This document shows positions 51,453 through 59,725 of a stretch of DNA of 64,000 bases, piece by piece. The stretch is from Streptomyces sp. D2-8 (GTDB lineage: Bacteria; Actinomycetota; Actinomycetes; Streptomycetales; Streptomycetaceae), in contig NZ_JAAHBP010000026.1 in the NCBI RefSeq assembly GCF_023184515.1, positions 98,532-162,531 on the forward strand. Direction: 5' to 3'. How positions within the stretch are numbered: position 1 is the first letter of the stretch; the number at the start of each line of letters is the position of its first letter. The notes beneath the pieces were generated by a model. That model ran no database searches. It was not told the origin of the DNA and worked only from the letters and a program-made list of their open reading frames with translations. A program made the translations under genes and the position numbers.

Positions 51453-51502
51453 CGGAAACAAGGGCGGGACCTCTCCTCCGAGAGGTCCCGCCCTTGTTTC
51501 CG
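51453..51502. terminator. 23-bp perfect-stem bidirectional terminator
   Basis: The arms 51453-51475 and 51480-51502 are perfectly complementary (CGGAAACAAGGGCGGGACCT...), with a CTCC loop, between the convergent lipoprotein and phoP genes. The A-rich and T-rich ends suit termination in both directions. Confidence 0.9.
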
Positions 51503-51520
51503 TCGTCGTGCGCGGCCGGT

Positions 51521-52201
51521 TTACGGCTCGAACTTGTAGCCGAGGCCGCGGACCGTCACCAGGTAGCGCGGGGCGCCCGGGTCCGGCTCGATCTTGGCGC
51601 GCAGGCGCTTGACGTGGACGTCGAGGGTCTTGGTGTCACCGACGTAGTCGGCGCCCCAGACGCGGTCGATGAGCTGCATGCGGGTCAGGACGCGGCCGGC
51701 GTTGCGCAGCAGCATCTCCAGCAGGTCGAATTCCTTGAGCGGCAGGTCGATCTTGGTGCCGCCGACGGTGACCACGTGCCGGTCGACGTCCATGCGGACC
51801 GGACCGGCCTCCAGGGCCGCCGGGGTGACCTCCTCGGGCTCGCCGCGGCGGCGCAGTACGGCACGGATACGCGCGACCAGCTCGCGCGAGGAGAACGGCT
51901 TGGTGACATAGTCGTCGGCTCCTATCTCCAGCCCGACCACCTTGTCGATCTCACTGTCCTTGGCGGTCACCATGATGACGGGGACGTTGGAGCGGCCGCG
52001 CAGCTGGCGGCACACCTCGGTGCCCGGCAGGCCGGGCAGCATCAGGTCGAGGAGGACGAGGTCGGCGCCGTTGCGCTCGAACTCGTCGAGTCCGTCGGGC
52101 CCGGTGGTCGCGACGGCGACCTCGAAGCCCTCCTTGCGGAGCATGTACGACAGGGCGTCGGAGAAGGACTCCTCGTCCTCGACGACGAGCACTCGGGTCA
52201 C
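51521..52201 (-). CDS. phoP: PhoP response regulator
   Basis: A 226-aa OmpR/PhoB-type regulator of phosphate starvation and, in Streptomyces, of antibiotic production. Receiver domain with acidic pocket E8-D9, phosphoacceptor D52 (LLDLMLPG) and KPFSSREL; C-terminal winged helix with LTRMQLIDRVWG and TLDVHVKRLRAKIEPDPGAPRY in two parts. GTG 52201 overlaps the phoR stop by 4 bases, so phoR-phoP is one operon, read divergently from phoU. Confidence 0.95.
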   Translation of the reverse strand: MTRVLVVEDEESFSDALSYMLRKEGFEVAVATTGPDGLDEFERNGADLVLLDLMLPGLPGTEVCRQLRGRSNVPVIMVTAKDSEIDKVVGLEIGADDYVTKPFSSRELVARIRAVLRRRGEPEEVTPAALEAGPVRMDVDRHVVTVGGTKIDLPLKEFDLLEMLLRNAGRVLTRMQLIDRVWGADYVGDTKTLDVHVKRLRAKIEPDPGAPRYLVTVRGLGYKFEP

Positions 52202-53541
52202 GGAAGGACCTCCGGGGCGGGAAGCGTTTCGTACGCGGTTGATTCGGGGGATGTGGGGGTGGACCGCCCGGCCTCCTCGTCGAGGCCCGCGCCTCCTGCG
52301 CGTATCTCTCGGGCGGGCTGCTGATGTGCGCGTTCTCGGGCCGCACCGGCCTCCGGCAGCCGCAGGGTGAAGGTGGAGCCCTGGTTCTCGGCGCTCCACA
52401 CCGAGACCTCCCCGCCGTGCGAGGCGGCCACGTGCTTCACGATCGCCAGACCCAGTCCCGTACCACCGGTGGCACGGGAGCGGGCCGGGTCGACGCGGTA
52501 GAAGCGCTCGAAGATGCGCTCCTTGTCCTTGTCGGAGATGCCGATGCCCTGGTCGGTGACGGCGATCTCGATGTGGTCCCCGCCGGGCGCGTTGACGCTG
52601 CGGGCCGCTATGCCGACGCGGGTGCGGGCGGGCGAGTAGTTGACCGCGTTCTCGACGAGGTTGCCGAGTGCGGCGGCGAGCTGGCCGCGGTTTCCCCATA
52701 CGCGCAGGTCGGTGGTGCCGCCCTCCCGTCGCCCGCCACCACCCTGATCGGGCCCTTCGGGCGCCCAGACATTCGAGGCCATGGTGATCTGTTTGGCCCC
52801 GGCCTGGTGCCGGCAGCGGTCGATGGCCTCGGCGACGAGCTCGTCGACGCGGACCGGCTCGGCGTCCTCCAGCGGGTCGTCGTTCTGCACCCGCGAGAGG
52901 TCGATGAGCTCCTGCACCAGGCTGGTGAGCCGGGTGGCCTCGATCTGCATGCGCCCGGCGAACCGCTCGACGGCCTCGGGGTCGTCGGAGGCGTCCATCA
53001 CGGCCTCGGAGAGCAGCGAGAGGGCACCCACGGGCGTCTTCAGCTCATGGCTCACGTTGGCGACGAAGTCGCGCCGGACCGCCTCGATGCGGCGGGCCTC
53101 GGTCAGGTCCTCCACGAGCAGCAGCACCAGGCGGGAGCCGAGCGGCGCGACCCGCGCGGAGACGGCCAGGGCCTCTCCGCGTCCGGTGCCACGGCGTGGC
53201 AGGTCCAGCTCGACCTGGCGTATCTCTCCGTCCCGCCGGGTGTCCCGGGCCATCTGCAGCATCGGCTCGACGGCGAGCTTGCCGCCGCGGACCAGGCCGA
53301 GGGCGTACGCCGCCGAGCTGGCCTTGACCACGGCGTCCGCCTCGTCGAGGACGACGGCTGACGACCTGAGGACCGACAGGACCGTGTCCACGCCCGGCGG
53401 AAGCACCGCGTCCGTGTGCAGGGAGCTACGGGTGGGGCGCTTCTGCTCGCGCTCACTCCAGCGGAACGCGAGCATGGCGATGACACCGGTGAGCACCCCG
53501 GTGATCGCAGCCGCTGCGGCGACCGCCGCGTTCACGTCCAT
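52198..53541 (-). CDS. phoR: PhoR (SenX3-type) sensor histidine kinase
   Basis: A 447-aa membrane kinase that phosphorylates PhoP under low phosphate. One N-terminal membrane helix (about 7-27), a PAS-like domain (50-150), the phosphoacceptor His165 in VSHELKTP, and the ATPase domain with LVENAVNYSP (N box), VTDQGIGIS (G1) and GTGLGLAIVKH (G2). No periplasmic sensor loop, so input probably comes via PhoU/Pst. The start follows a GTCCATG context at 53541; the PHO box lies about 75 bases upstream. Confidence 0.95.
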   Translation of the reverse strand: MDVNAAVAAAAAITGVLTGVIAMLAFRWSEREQKRPTRSSLHTDAVLPPGVDTVLSVLRSSAVVLDEADAVVKASSAAYALGLVRGGKLAVEPMLQMARDTRRDGEIRQVELDLPRRGTGRGEALAVSARVAPLGSRLVLLLVEDLTEARRIEAVRRDFVANVSHELKTPVGALSLLSEAVMDASDDPEAVERFAGRMQIEATRLTSLVQELIDLSRVQNDDPLEDAEPVRVDELVAEAIDRCRHQAGAKQITMASNVWAPEGPDQGGGGRREGGTTDLRVWGNRGQLAAALGNLVENAVNYSPARTRVGIAARSVNAPGGDHIEIAVTDQGIGISDKDKERIFERFYRVDPARSRATGGTGLGLAIVKHVAASHGGEVSVWSAENQGSTFTLRLPEAGAARERAHQQPAREIRAGGAGLDEEAGRSTPTSPESTAYETLPAPEVLP

Positions 53542-53614
53542 GCACCCAGGTTAGGCATGGCTCGGGCACCCTCCACAGCTGTCGGGCTGCGAGCTCGAAC
53601 ACTCGTCGCCCAGA

Positions 53615-53647
53615 GTTCACCTTGGAGCCAGTATTGGTTCATTTGGG
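53615..53647 (+). promoter_or_regulatory. PHO box between phoRP and phoU
   Basis: Three 11-bp units in register: GTTCACCTTGG (53615-53625), AGCCAGTATTG (weak, 53626-53636) and GTTCATTTGGG (53637-53647). The outer two match the Streptomyces direct-repeat unit G(G/T)TCAYYYR(G/C)G. Position fits autoregulation of phoRP and activation of phoU by PhoP. Confidence 0.8.
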
Positions 53648-53786
53648 ATGACGGAAACGGACGCGTACAGGTCGGAACGTGGGAGCGTGGGGTTCGGACC
53701 GTTGGTTGTGCGACGGTCGTACCGCCGGTTGTCCGGTGGGCCCCGGCCCTTGGACCCCCGACTGAGACGCACGAGAGGGAAGCCTG

Positions 53787-54488
53787 ATGCGGGACGCGTA
53801 CCACGAGGAACTGGACTCGATCGGCGACGGTCTGGTGGAGATGGCCCGGCTGGTCGGGTCGGCGATCGGGCGCGCCACGACCGCCATGCTCGACTCCGAC
53901 CTGAAGCTGGCCGAGAACGTGATCGAGGCCGACCAGCGGGTCGACGAGCTCCAGCACGAACTGGAGGCGAGGGCCATAGCCCTGCTGGCGCGGCAGCAGC
54001 CGGTGGCGACGGACCTGCGCATCGTCGTCACGTCGCTGCGGATGTCTGCCGACCTGGAGCGCTCGGGCGACCTCGCCCAGCACGTGGCGAAGCTCGCGCG
54101 CCTGCGCTACCCGGACCGCGCGGTCCCGAGCGACCTGCACGCCACCATCCTGGAGATGGGCCAGCTCGCGCAGCGCCTGATGGCGAAGGCCGCTGAGGTG
54201 ATCATCACCAAGGACGTCGACCTGGCGCTCCAGCTGGAGCAGGACGACGACGAGATGGACCTGCTGCACCGCACCCTCTTCCAGCACCTGATGGACGACC
54301 GCTGGAAGCACGGCATCGAGACGGCCGTGGACGTCACGCTGCTCGGCCGCTACTACGAGCGGTTCGCCGACCACGCGGTGTCGGTGGCCAAGCGCGTGGT
54401 GTACCTGGTGACGGGTGAGCACGCGGACGAGCTCCAGGCGGACACGCAGCCGGAGATCCAGGCGGTTTCGGGGACCGAGAGCGCCTGA
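53787..54488 (+). CDS. phoU: PhoU phosphate-signalling regulator
   Basis: A 233-aa all-helical protein with two PhoU repeats, each with the metal-binding E(A)xxD pattern: AENVIEADQRVDELQHELEA and VDLALQLEQDDDEMDLLHRT, and the hallmark LRMSADLERSGDLAQHVAKL / YYERFADHAVSVAKRVVYL. It restrains PhoR signalling when phosphate is ample. ATG 53787 is preceded by GAGAGGGAAG. Divergent from phoR across the PHO box. Confidence 0.94.
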   Translation: MRDAYHEELDSIGDGLVEMARLVGSAIGRATTAMLDSDLKLAENVIEADQRVDELQHELEARAIALLARQQPVATDLRIVVTSLRMSADLERSGDLAQHVAKLARLRYPDRAVPSDLHATILEMGQLAQRLMAKAAEVIITKDVDLALQLEQDDDEMDLLHRTLFQHLMDDRWKHGIETAVDVTLLGRYYERFADHAVSVAKRVVYLVTGEHADELQADTQPEIQAVSGTESA

Positions 54489-54634
54489 CGGGCCGCTTGG
54501 GGGGGGCGGGCGCCGGGAACGGACCGGGGGCGGCCGGGGATCGGCCGGGGCGCGCGAGCGCCTCAATGCGCCGTTGATGCGCCCAGCGGAAGGGGCATCC
54601 AATGGGCACAGGCACCAGCCTCGAGGAGGGACCC

Positions 54635-54790
54635 ATGGCCGAATCCCCCAGCACGACGCCCGACCCCGCCCGGCAGCGTGAGACCGAGCAGCCCGCCGAG
54701 ATCAGGAGCCTGCCCCTGATCGCCGCGTGCGGCTGCGGCTCGGGGTGCGGCTGCGGGTGCCAGTCGGGCAGCCCCTGCCAGTGCGGCTGA
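54635..54790 (+). CDS. Tiny Cys-rich protein, metallothionein-like tail
   Basis: A 51-aa protein. A hydrophilic head (AESPSTTPDPARQRETEQPA) leads to LPLIAACGCGSGCGCGCQSG and then SPCQCG, with seven Cys in the last 20 residues and no aromatic residues in that part. ATG 54635 follows GAGGAGGG by 6 bases, an excellent ribosome-binding site. Such Cys density suggests thiolate metal binding. A nickel-binding-type protein gene follows about 250 bases downstream. No signal peptide is apparent. Function inferred only. Confidence 0.7.
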   Translation: MAESPSTTPDPARQRETEQPAEIRSLPLIAACGCGSGCGCGCQSGSPCQCG

Positions 54791-54868
54791 CGCCGGCGCA
54801 TCGTCGTTCGTACGACCTGTGGGGCCTCGGCGGTGTCGCCGGGGCCCTACGCCGTTGGGGTCGGCGTA

Positions 54869-54957
54869 GGTCTGAGGGCTGGGGGCCTGAGGGTCTGAGG
54901 TCTGAGCTTCTTGGGGCCTGGGAGTTCTTGGGGTGTGCGGGTTCTCGGGGCCTGGGG
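54869..54957 (+). repeat. Short G/T-rich degenerate repeats upstream of the nickel-binding-type gene
   Basis: GGTCTGAG occurs at 54869, 54892 and 54899, followed by TTCTTGGGG-type units and two GGGGCCTGGG blocks. No coding bias; probably repeat slippage in the leader. Confidence 0.5.
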
Positions 54958-55040
54958 TCGCCCGGGTGGCCGTACAGGCGGAGCATGAGAGGGAGGCAAG
55001 GCGGCGCGGGCAGGCTCCGTGCCGGGAAGGAGGCGCGGTC

Positions 55041-55292
55041 ATGGCCAAGTTCATGGATGTCCACCGCGGCATGAAGGGCATCACGGAAGAACAGCTGCGC
55101 GAGGCCCACAACGCGGACCTCGCAATAGAGGGGGACGAGCAGGTCCACTTCGAGATGGCCTGGGCGGACCCGGAGTCCGGCCACGTCTACTGCCTCTCCG
55201 AGGCCCCCTCGGCCGAAGCGGTCCAGCGCATTCACGAGCGCGCCGGGCACAAGGCGGACGAGGTGCACCCTGTGCCGTTGACGGTGCAGTGA
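55041..55292 (+). CDS. DUF4242 small protein, nickel-binding type
   Basis: An 83-aa ferredoxin-like protein (AKFMDVHRGMKGITEEQLRE ... WADPESGHVYCLSEAPS ... HERAGHKADEVHPV). It closely resembles the S. coelicolor protein SCO4226, reported as a dimeric nickel-binding protein; the His9, His-rich C-terminal part and Cys fit that. ATG 55041 follows GAAGGAGG. Neighbouring the Cys-rich small protein, it may belong to a metal-handling pair. Confidence 0.8.
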   Translation: MAKFMDVHRGMKGITEEQLREAHNADLAIEGDEQVHFEMAWADPESGHVYCLSEAPSAEAVQRIHERAGHKADEVHPVPLTVQ

Positions 55293-55310
55293 CCTGCCGC
55301 ACGCGGCCCG

Positions 55311-56468
55311 TCAGCGGCGCCGGCCGGCGTTGAGACGGGCCGCCTGCCGGGTCAGGTAGTCGCGTTCGGCGAGGTTGGGAGCCTTGCGGGCCGCCTCGGT
55401 GTACAGGCGGGCCGCCGTCTCCGGGTCGCCGTCGCGTTCGTGGAGGTAGGCCGCCACCGCGGCGTGGCGGGGCAGTGAGTCGTCCAGTGCCGCGAGCGCC
55501 GCGAGTCCGGCGCGCGGTCCGTCGGCCTCCCCCACGGCCACCGCGCGGTTGAGCCGGACGACCGGGCTGTCGGTCAGGCGGATCAGTTCGTCGTACCACT
55601 CGACGATCTGCACCCAGTCGGTCTCCTCGGCGGTGGGCGCGTCGGCGTGGAGCGCCGCGACGGCGGCCTGGGCCTGGAACTCGCCCAGCCGGTCACGGGC
55701 GAGGGCCGCCTGCAGGATCCCGACCCCCTCGGCGATCAACCCGGTGTCCCAGCGGCCGCGGTCCTGCTCGGCGAGCGCCACCAGGCTGCCGTCGGGCGCG
55801 GTCCGGCCGGCGCGCCGGGCGTGGTGGAGCAGCATGAGCGCGAGCAGCCCCGCCACCTCGGGGTGGTCGATCGCGGCCGCGAGCTGCCGGGTGAGCCGGA
55901 TGGCCTCGGCGGCGAGGTCGACGTCGCCGGAGTAGCCCTCGTTGAAGACCAGGTAGAGCACGCGCAGCACGGTGGCGACGTCGCCGGGCTGGTCGAATCG
56001 CACGTCGGAGACGGTGCGCTTGGCCCGGCTGATGCGCTGCGCCATGGTCGCCTCGGGCACGAGGTAGGCCTGGGCGATCTGCCGGGTGGTGAGCCCGCCG
56101 ACGGCGCGCAGCGTGAGCGCGACCGCCGACGACGGTGTCAGCGAGGGGTGGGCGCACAGGAAGTAGAGCTGGAGCGTGTCGTCCACGTCGGGCGCGGGCC
56201 CGGGCGCCGGCTCCTCGTCGACGCGGTCCTCACGCCGGCGGCGGGCGGTGTCCGCCCGTGCCTGGTCGAGGAACTTGCGCCAGGCCACGGTGACCAGCCA
56301 GCCCTTCGCGTCTCCGGGCGGATCGGCCGGCCAGACGCGGAACGCCTCGACGAGCGCGTCCTGCACGGCGTCCTCGGCCGCCGCGAAGTCGGCTCCGCGG
56401 CGGACGAGGATCGTGAGCACGCTGGGCGTGAGGCTTCTGATCAGGGCCTCGTCCATCGGTGAGGTCAC
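55311..56468 (-). CDS. ECF42-type RNA polymerase sigma factor with C-terminal TPR-like domain
   Basis: A 385-aa sigma factor: region 2 (AAEDAVQDALVEAFRVWPAD...GWLVTVAWRKFLDQ), region 4 (GGLTTRQIAQAYLVPEATMAQRISR as its HTH core), then a ~200-residue helical extension characteristic of ECF42 (VFNEGYSGDVDLAAEAIRLT ... HAAVAAYLHERDGDPETAAR). The GTG at 56468 overlaps the stop of the DGPF gene. ECF42 sigmas lack an anti-sigma and are linked genetically to DGPF proteins, as here. Confidence 0.9.
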   Translation of the reverse strand: MTSPMDEALIRSLTPSVLTILVRRGADFAAAEDAVQDALVEAFRVWPADPPGDAKGWLVTVAWRKFLDQARADTARRRREDRVDEEPAPGPAPDVDDTLQLYFLCAHPSLTPSSAVALTLRAVGGLTTRQIAQAYLVPEATMAQRISRAKRTVSDVRFDQPGDVATVLRVLYLVFNEGYSGDVDLAAEAIRLTRQLAAAIDHPEVAGLLALMLLHHARRAGRTAPDGSLVALAEQDRGRWDTGLIAEGVGILQAALARDRLGEFQAQAAVAALHADAPTAEETDWVQIVEWYDELIRLTDSPVVRLNRAVAVGEADGPRAGLAALAALDDSLPRHAAVAAYLHERDGDPETAARLYTEAARKAPNLAERDYLTRQAARLNAGRRR

Positions 56469-56872
56469 TCCGTGACGGTGGGATGGGCGGCCAGGAAGGG
56501 GCGCACCTCCAGCCACTCGTGGATCGGCTTCCCGCCCGCCCCGGGGGCGGCCGACAGCTCCCCGGCCAGCTCGACGGCACGCTCGTAGCCGTCGACGTCG
56601 ATGATCATCCAGCCGGCGATGAGGTCCTTGGTCTCGGCGAACGGCCCGTCGGTGACCGGCGGCCGCCCCTCACCGTCGTACCGGACCCATGCCCCTTCGG
56701 GGGCCAGCGCCTGACCGTCGACGAACTCGCCGGTCTTCTCCAGCCGGGCCGCGAAGTCGTTCATGTACTGCACGTGCGCCGAGATCTCCTCGGGCGTCCA
56801 CTGGTCCATGGGCACGTCGTTGACGGGCGTCGGGGCGCCGCGGTAGTGCTTCAGCAGCAGGTACTTGGCCAT
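56465..56872 (-). CDS. YCII-related DGPF-domain protein
   Basis: A 135-aa protein of the DGPF/YCII family (KYLLLKHYRGA...MNDFAARLEKTGEFVDGQAL...PPVTDGPFAETKDLIAGWMI). The eponymous DGPF lies near residue 75. These proteins accompany ECF42 sigma factors and are thought to be their targets or modulators. First gene of a two-gene operon with the sigma gene; 4-base overlap. Confidence 0.9.
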   Translation of the reverse strand: MAKYLLLKHYRGAPTPVNDVPMDQWTPEEISAHVQYMNDFAARLEKTGEFVDGQALAPEGAWVRYDGEGRPPVTDGPFAETKDLIAGWMIIDVDGYERAVELAGELSAAPGAGGKPIHEWLEVRPFLAAHPTVTE

Positions 56873-56996
56873 GGTGACTCTCCTCGGTGCTGGTGCGGCC
56901 CATCTTGGCCGCCTTCACCCCGGGGACGGAGCAGGGCGCGGATTCTCGACATCGCCGCCGACTTTTTTTGCCACCGAATCTTCCATGGGCCGGTGC

Positions 56997-57710
56997 TCAC
57001 TGCCCGACGCGGCCGTCGATCCGTTCGCGCAGGAGGTCGGCGTGGCCGCAGTGCCGTGCGTACTCCGCGATCTGCGCGACCAGGAGGTCGCGGAGCTGGA
57101 GTTGTCCGCCGGGTTCGGGGCCGTAGTCGGAGTAGCCGGCGTTACGGGTGGCGAGGTCGGTGACGCCGGCCAGGTAGCGGTCGGTGCGCTCGGTCTCGGC
57201 ACGCCACTGCCGCCAGGCCGCGTCCACGACCGCCTGGTCGGCGACGGCACCATTGAAGTCGCCGTCCCGGTCCTCCTCCGTGCGGTACAGCTTCGGCGCG
57301 TCCTCACCGGCCATCACCCGGCGGAGGTGCCGTTCGTCCTCGGTCAGGTGCCGCACCAGCCCGAGCAGGGACATCGTGGACGGCGGGACGGACCGCCGGG
57401 CCATCTGCTCGGCGTCCAGGCCCGCGCACTTCATCTCCAGGGTGAGGCGGTAGTTGCGCAGGTAGTCGAGGAGAATGCCGCGTTCGTCGGCCGGTTGGGC
57501 GTCGGTCTCGCGGGGGTCGTCGTCGGGGTCGACCCACATGTCGGGGTAGATGGTCGACTGCGTCCACCGGGCCGTGCCCGACGTCGCTGAGCTCTCTTCT
57601 GTCGCTGAGCTCTCTGATGCCGCTGGACTCTCTGATGCCGCTGATATCGCTGACGGCTCGTTCGCCGCTTGTTCACCGGTGTGCTCGCCGGTGTGCTCGC
57701 CTGAGACCAT
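56997..57710 (-). CDS. DinB-family protein (DUF664 type)
   Basis: A 237-aa four-helix-bundle protein. The core (LLDYLRNYRLTLEMKCAGLD...LVRHLTEDERHLRRVMAG...LLVAQIAEYARHCGHADLLRE) carries the His triad of DinB/DUF664 metal sites, possibly a mycothiol-dependent enzyme. The first ~65 residues are a low-complexity Ser/Glu/Ala/Thr tail (GEHTGEHTGEQ, SESPAASESSATEES) made by short in-frame DNA repeats. ATG 57710 includes that tail; a start at MWVDPDDDP (about residue 62) would give the usual family length. Confidence 0.8.
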   Translation of the reverse strand: MVSGEHTGEHTGEQAANEPSAISAASESPAASESSATEESSATSGTARWTQSTIYPDMWVDPDDDPRETDAQPADERGILLDYLRNYRLTLEMKCAGLDAEQMARRSVPPSTMSLLGLVRHLTEDERHLRRVMAGEDAPKLYRTEEDRDGDFNGAVADQAVVDAAWRQWRAETERTDRYLAGVTDLATRNAGYSDYGPEPGGQLQLRDLLVAQIAEYARHCGHADLLRERIDGRVGQ

Positions 57711-58627
57711 GCGGGCATGGTGGACCGGGCGGAGCGGACCCGCCACCGAATTACGACCCGTCAGCCGGTTTCCTCGGGCGGCGCGGCGCTTGTCGAACTG
57801 CTCCACTACGTCATTGATCCGGCCGGACCAAGCTTGAGCGCGTGAACCCGGCACAGGGTGCGGGGCCCTGCTGATCTTCACGGTCCAGCCGTGGATCACA
57901 TGAACGGCCTCAGCCGGCGGAGATAACCCGCCACTGCGCGGTGATGCACCCCTCTTCCATGTCCCACCACTCCCTGGCCATGCCATGGCTGAGCAGCTTC
58001 TGCACCTTGGCGAGATCAGCGGTGGGCGGGACGGTCCAAGGCAACCATGCCGAACCGTACGACGGCGAGGAAGGCGTGCGCGAGCATGGCGAGGGTGACC
58101 CAGCGGGACCAGGAGGCATAGCGGCGGACCTGGTGCTCGTCGAGTCACGAACTACGGCTGGAGTACTTCAGCACCTTTGCCGGCAGCTCGATCCCTGTGG
58201 CCGCCGACGCCGCGGTCCTGGATTGCAGCAGCGGGTTCTCGAGAACGGTAACGCTCTGCGCGCAGGACCCCAGGAGATGCGGGATGCCTGCGCCTTCGTC
58301 ACCGGCTACGAACGGGCACGCCCCATCCGGGACTGGGAACTTCCTCTGCTGCCGATTGCCGCGCCGGCGCGGCTCACGCTGCGCGCGCTGATCACGAACT
58401 GGCGCGCGGAGCACGTACCGGAACGCCCTCGGTGAGGCGAAGACCGTCAGCCTTCCCGGAGTCGCGCTATGACGTCGTCCAGGGGTACGGCCACGGCCGG
58501 TGCGACGTTGCTCCAGTCGTCCTTGGCGTGGCTGAGAAGGTAGTCGCGTCGGCGGCGGTGAGCAGGGGGAGGGCCGAAGCCTCACCTGCTCACCGCCTTC
58601 GGTGATCGCGGTGGCGCGAACGGCTCC
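57711..58627. other. Decayed 0.9-kb stretch
   Basis: No intact gene. It holds a transposase fragment (58017-58144, minus) and a minus-strand fragment ending at 58447 that reads DYLLSHAKDDWSNVAPAVAV then PLDDVIARLREG and a stop, the tail of an unrecognised gene. Frames are broken and codon bias is weak. Likely a graveyard of past insertions. Confidence 0.55.
58017..58144 (-). pseudogene. Transposase C-terminal fragment (IS701/IS4-like)
   Basis: Between in-frame stops the minus strand reads LDEHQVRRYASWSRWVTLAM then LAHAFLAVVR, the conserved C-terminal helix region of Streptomyces DDE transposases of the IS701 type. No catalytic residues or inverted repeats remain. Confidence 0.6.
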
Positions 58628-59725
58628 TCAGACGAGCCGCTTACGACCCCAAAAGAAGAGGAACGCCACGACGCCGGCCGTCAGGGCGAACAGAATCGAC
58701 GCCCCGAACCACTGCATACTGCTCATCTGCGATATGGGGATGTAGTCGATCGACGCGCCGACGATGTCCGCTTTCTTCATGCACGACGTAGTCGAATACT
58801 CCCTCAGCGTTGGCGTACACGTGGTCAGGGGGTCGAACAGTTTGCCGCTGCCGCTGACATACGAGGTGTCGAGCCAGTGCGCGGTGCGGGGCATCGGGGG
58901 GAAGGTGATCGTAGTGCCGGGACTGACCGGCTTGCTGGTGGCTGTGACGATGTCGCCGAGCGACAGCTTGAAGTAGCCCCAGACGGCCTGGAGGGCGACG
59001 GTGAATCCGAGGGTCACGACCATGGCCGCCAGCGTGCGGCGCAGGATCACACCGATCAGCACCCCGCCGAACACGGAGAGGAGGGAGAGGGCGACGGGCG
59101 CCGGGCCCGTTGTGTTGAAGAACTCCCTGGTGGTCCAGTCGATGTCCGTGTAATGGAGCTTGATGGGGTTCCACCACCAGGCGAACACCGCCGACAGCGT
59201 GACCGTGGTCACCGTCACCGCCAGCCCGGTCAGCGCCAGCTTCGTGGCGAGCCAGCGGTTGCGGCTCACGGACTGGGCGGCGATCAGCTTGGCCGTGCCG
59301 TTCTCCAGGTCGCCTGCGAGCAGCGGGGCGCCGAGGAGGACACCGAGCATGATGGGTATCGCCGTGAGACCCGTGGTGACGGAAGTGAACGCGCCGATGT
59401 AGGGCTCGAACTCCTTCTCCGCGCCGTCGAGGTTCTTGGCGGGAAAGCCGTAGGCGTTGAGGAAGTCCATCATCTGGGCGCGCTGGTAGATCATCCAGGC
59501 CGCGCAGAGCACGGTGGCGGCGATCATGGTCCAGAACGCGGCCCGGTGCTGGCGCCAGACCAGCCAGGTCATACCGCTCAGGCGGGGGCGCCGGGTGGCC
59601 TCCGTGGTGCTCGCGTTCCCGGCCCCGTGCCTGGGTCCGTTCTTCGTTGCGTTCATCGTCCCGTTCATCGTCCGATTCGCCGTCCCGTTCCTGCCGTCGG
59701 TCGAGGGGTTGGTGAAGGTGCTCAT
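58628..59725 (-). CDS. ABC transporter permease (ABC-2 type)
   Basis: A 365-aa membrane protein with about six segments: FWTMIAATVLCAAWMIYQRA, IPIMLGVLLGAPLLAGDLE, LTGLAVTVTTVTLSAVFAWW, LSLLSVFGGVLIGVILRR, AMVVTLGFTVALQAVWGYF and FGASILFALTAGVVAFLFFWG. Partner of the ATPase encoded just upstream (4-base overlap). A large extracellular loop with two Cys (TTCTPT, TSCMKK) may form a disulfide. The N terminus has Asn/Gly/Thr-rich repeats (NGTMNATKNG). Substrate unknown. Confidence 0.85.
   Translation of the reverse strand: MSTFTNPSTDGRNGTANRTMNGTMNATKNGPRHGAGNASTTEATRRPRLSGMTWLVWRQHRAAFWTMIAATVLCAAWMIYQRAQMMDFLNAYGFPAKNLDGAEKEFEPYIGAFTSVTTGLTAIPIMLGVLLGAPLLAGDLENGTAKLIAAQSVSRNRWLATKLALTGLAVTVTTVTLSAVFAWWWNPIKLHYTDIDWTTREFFNTTGPAPVALSLLSVFGGVLIGVILRRTLAAMVVTLGFTVALQAVWGYFKLSLGDIVTATSKPVSPGTTITFPPMPRTAHWLDTSYVSGSGKLFDPLTTCTPTLREYSTTSCMKKADIVGASIDYIPISQMSSMQWFGASILFALTAGVVAFLFFWGRKRLV

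Noticed and set aside
54635..54790. RiPP/lanthipeptide precursor
   Set aside because: The Cys-rich tail could be a core peptide, but no modification enzyme, protease or transporter gene is adjacent; metal binding is the simpler reading.
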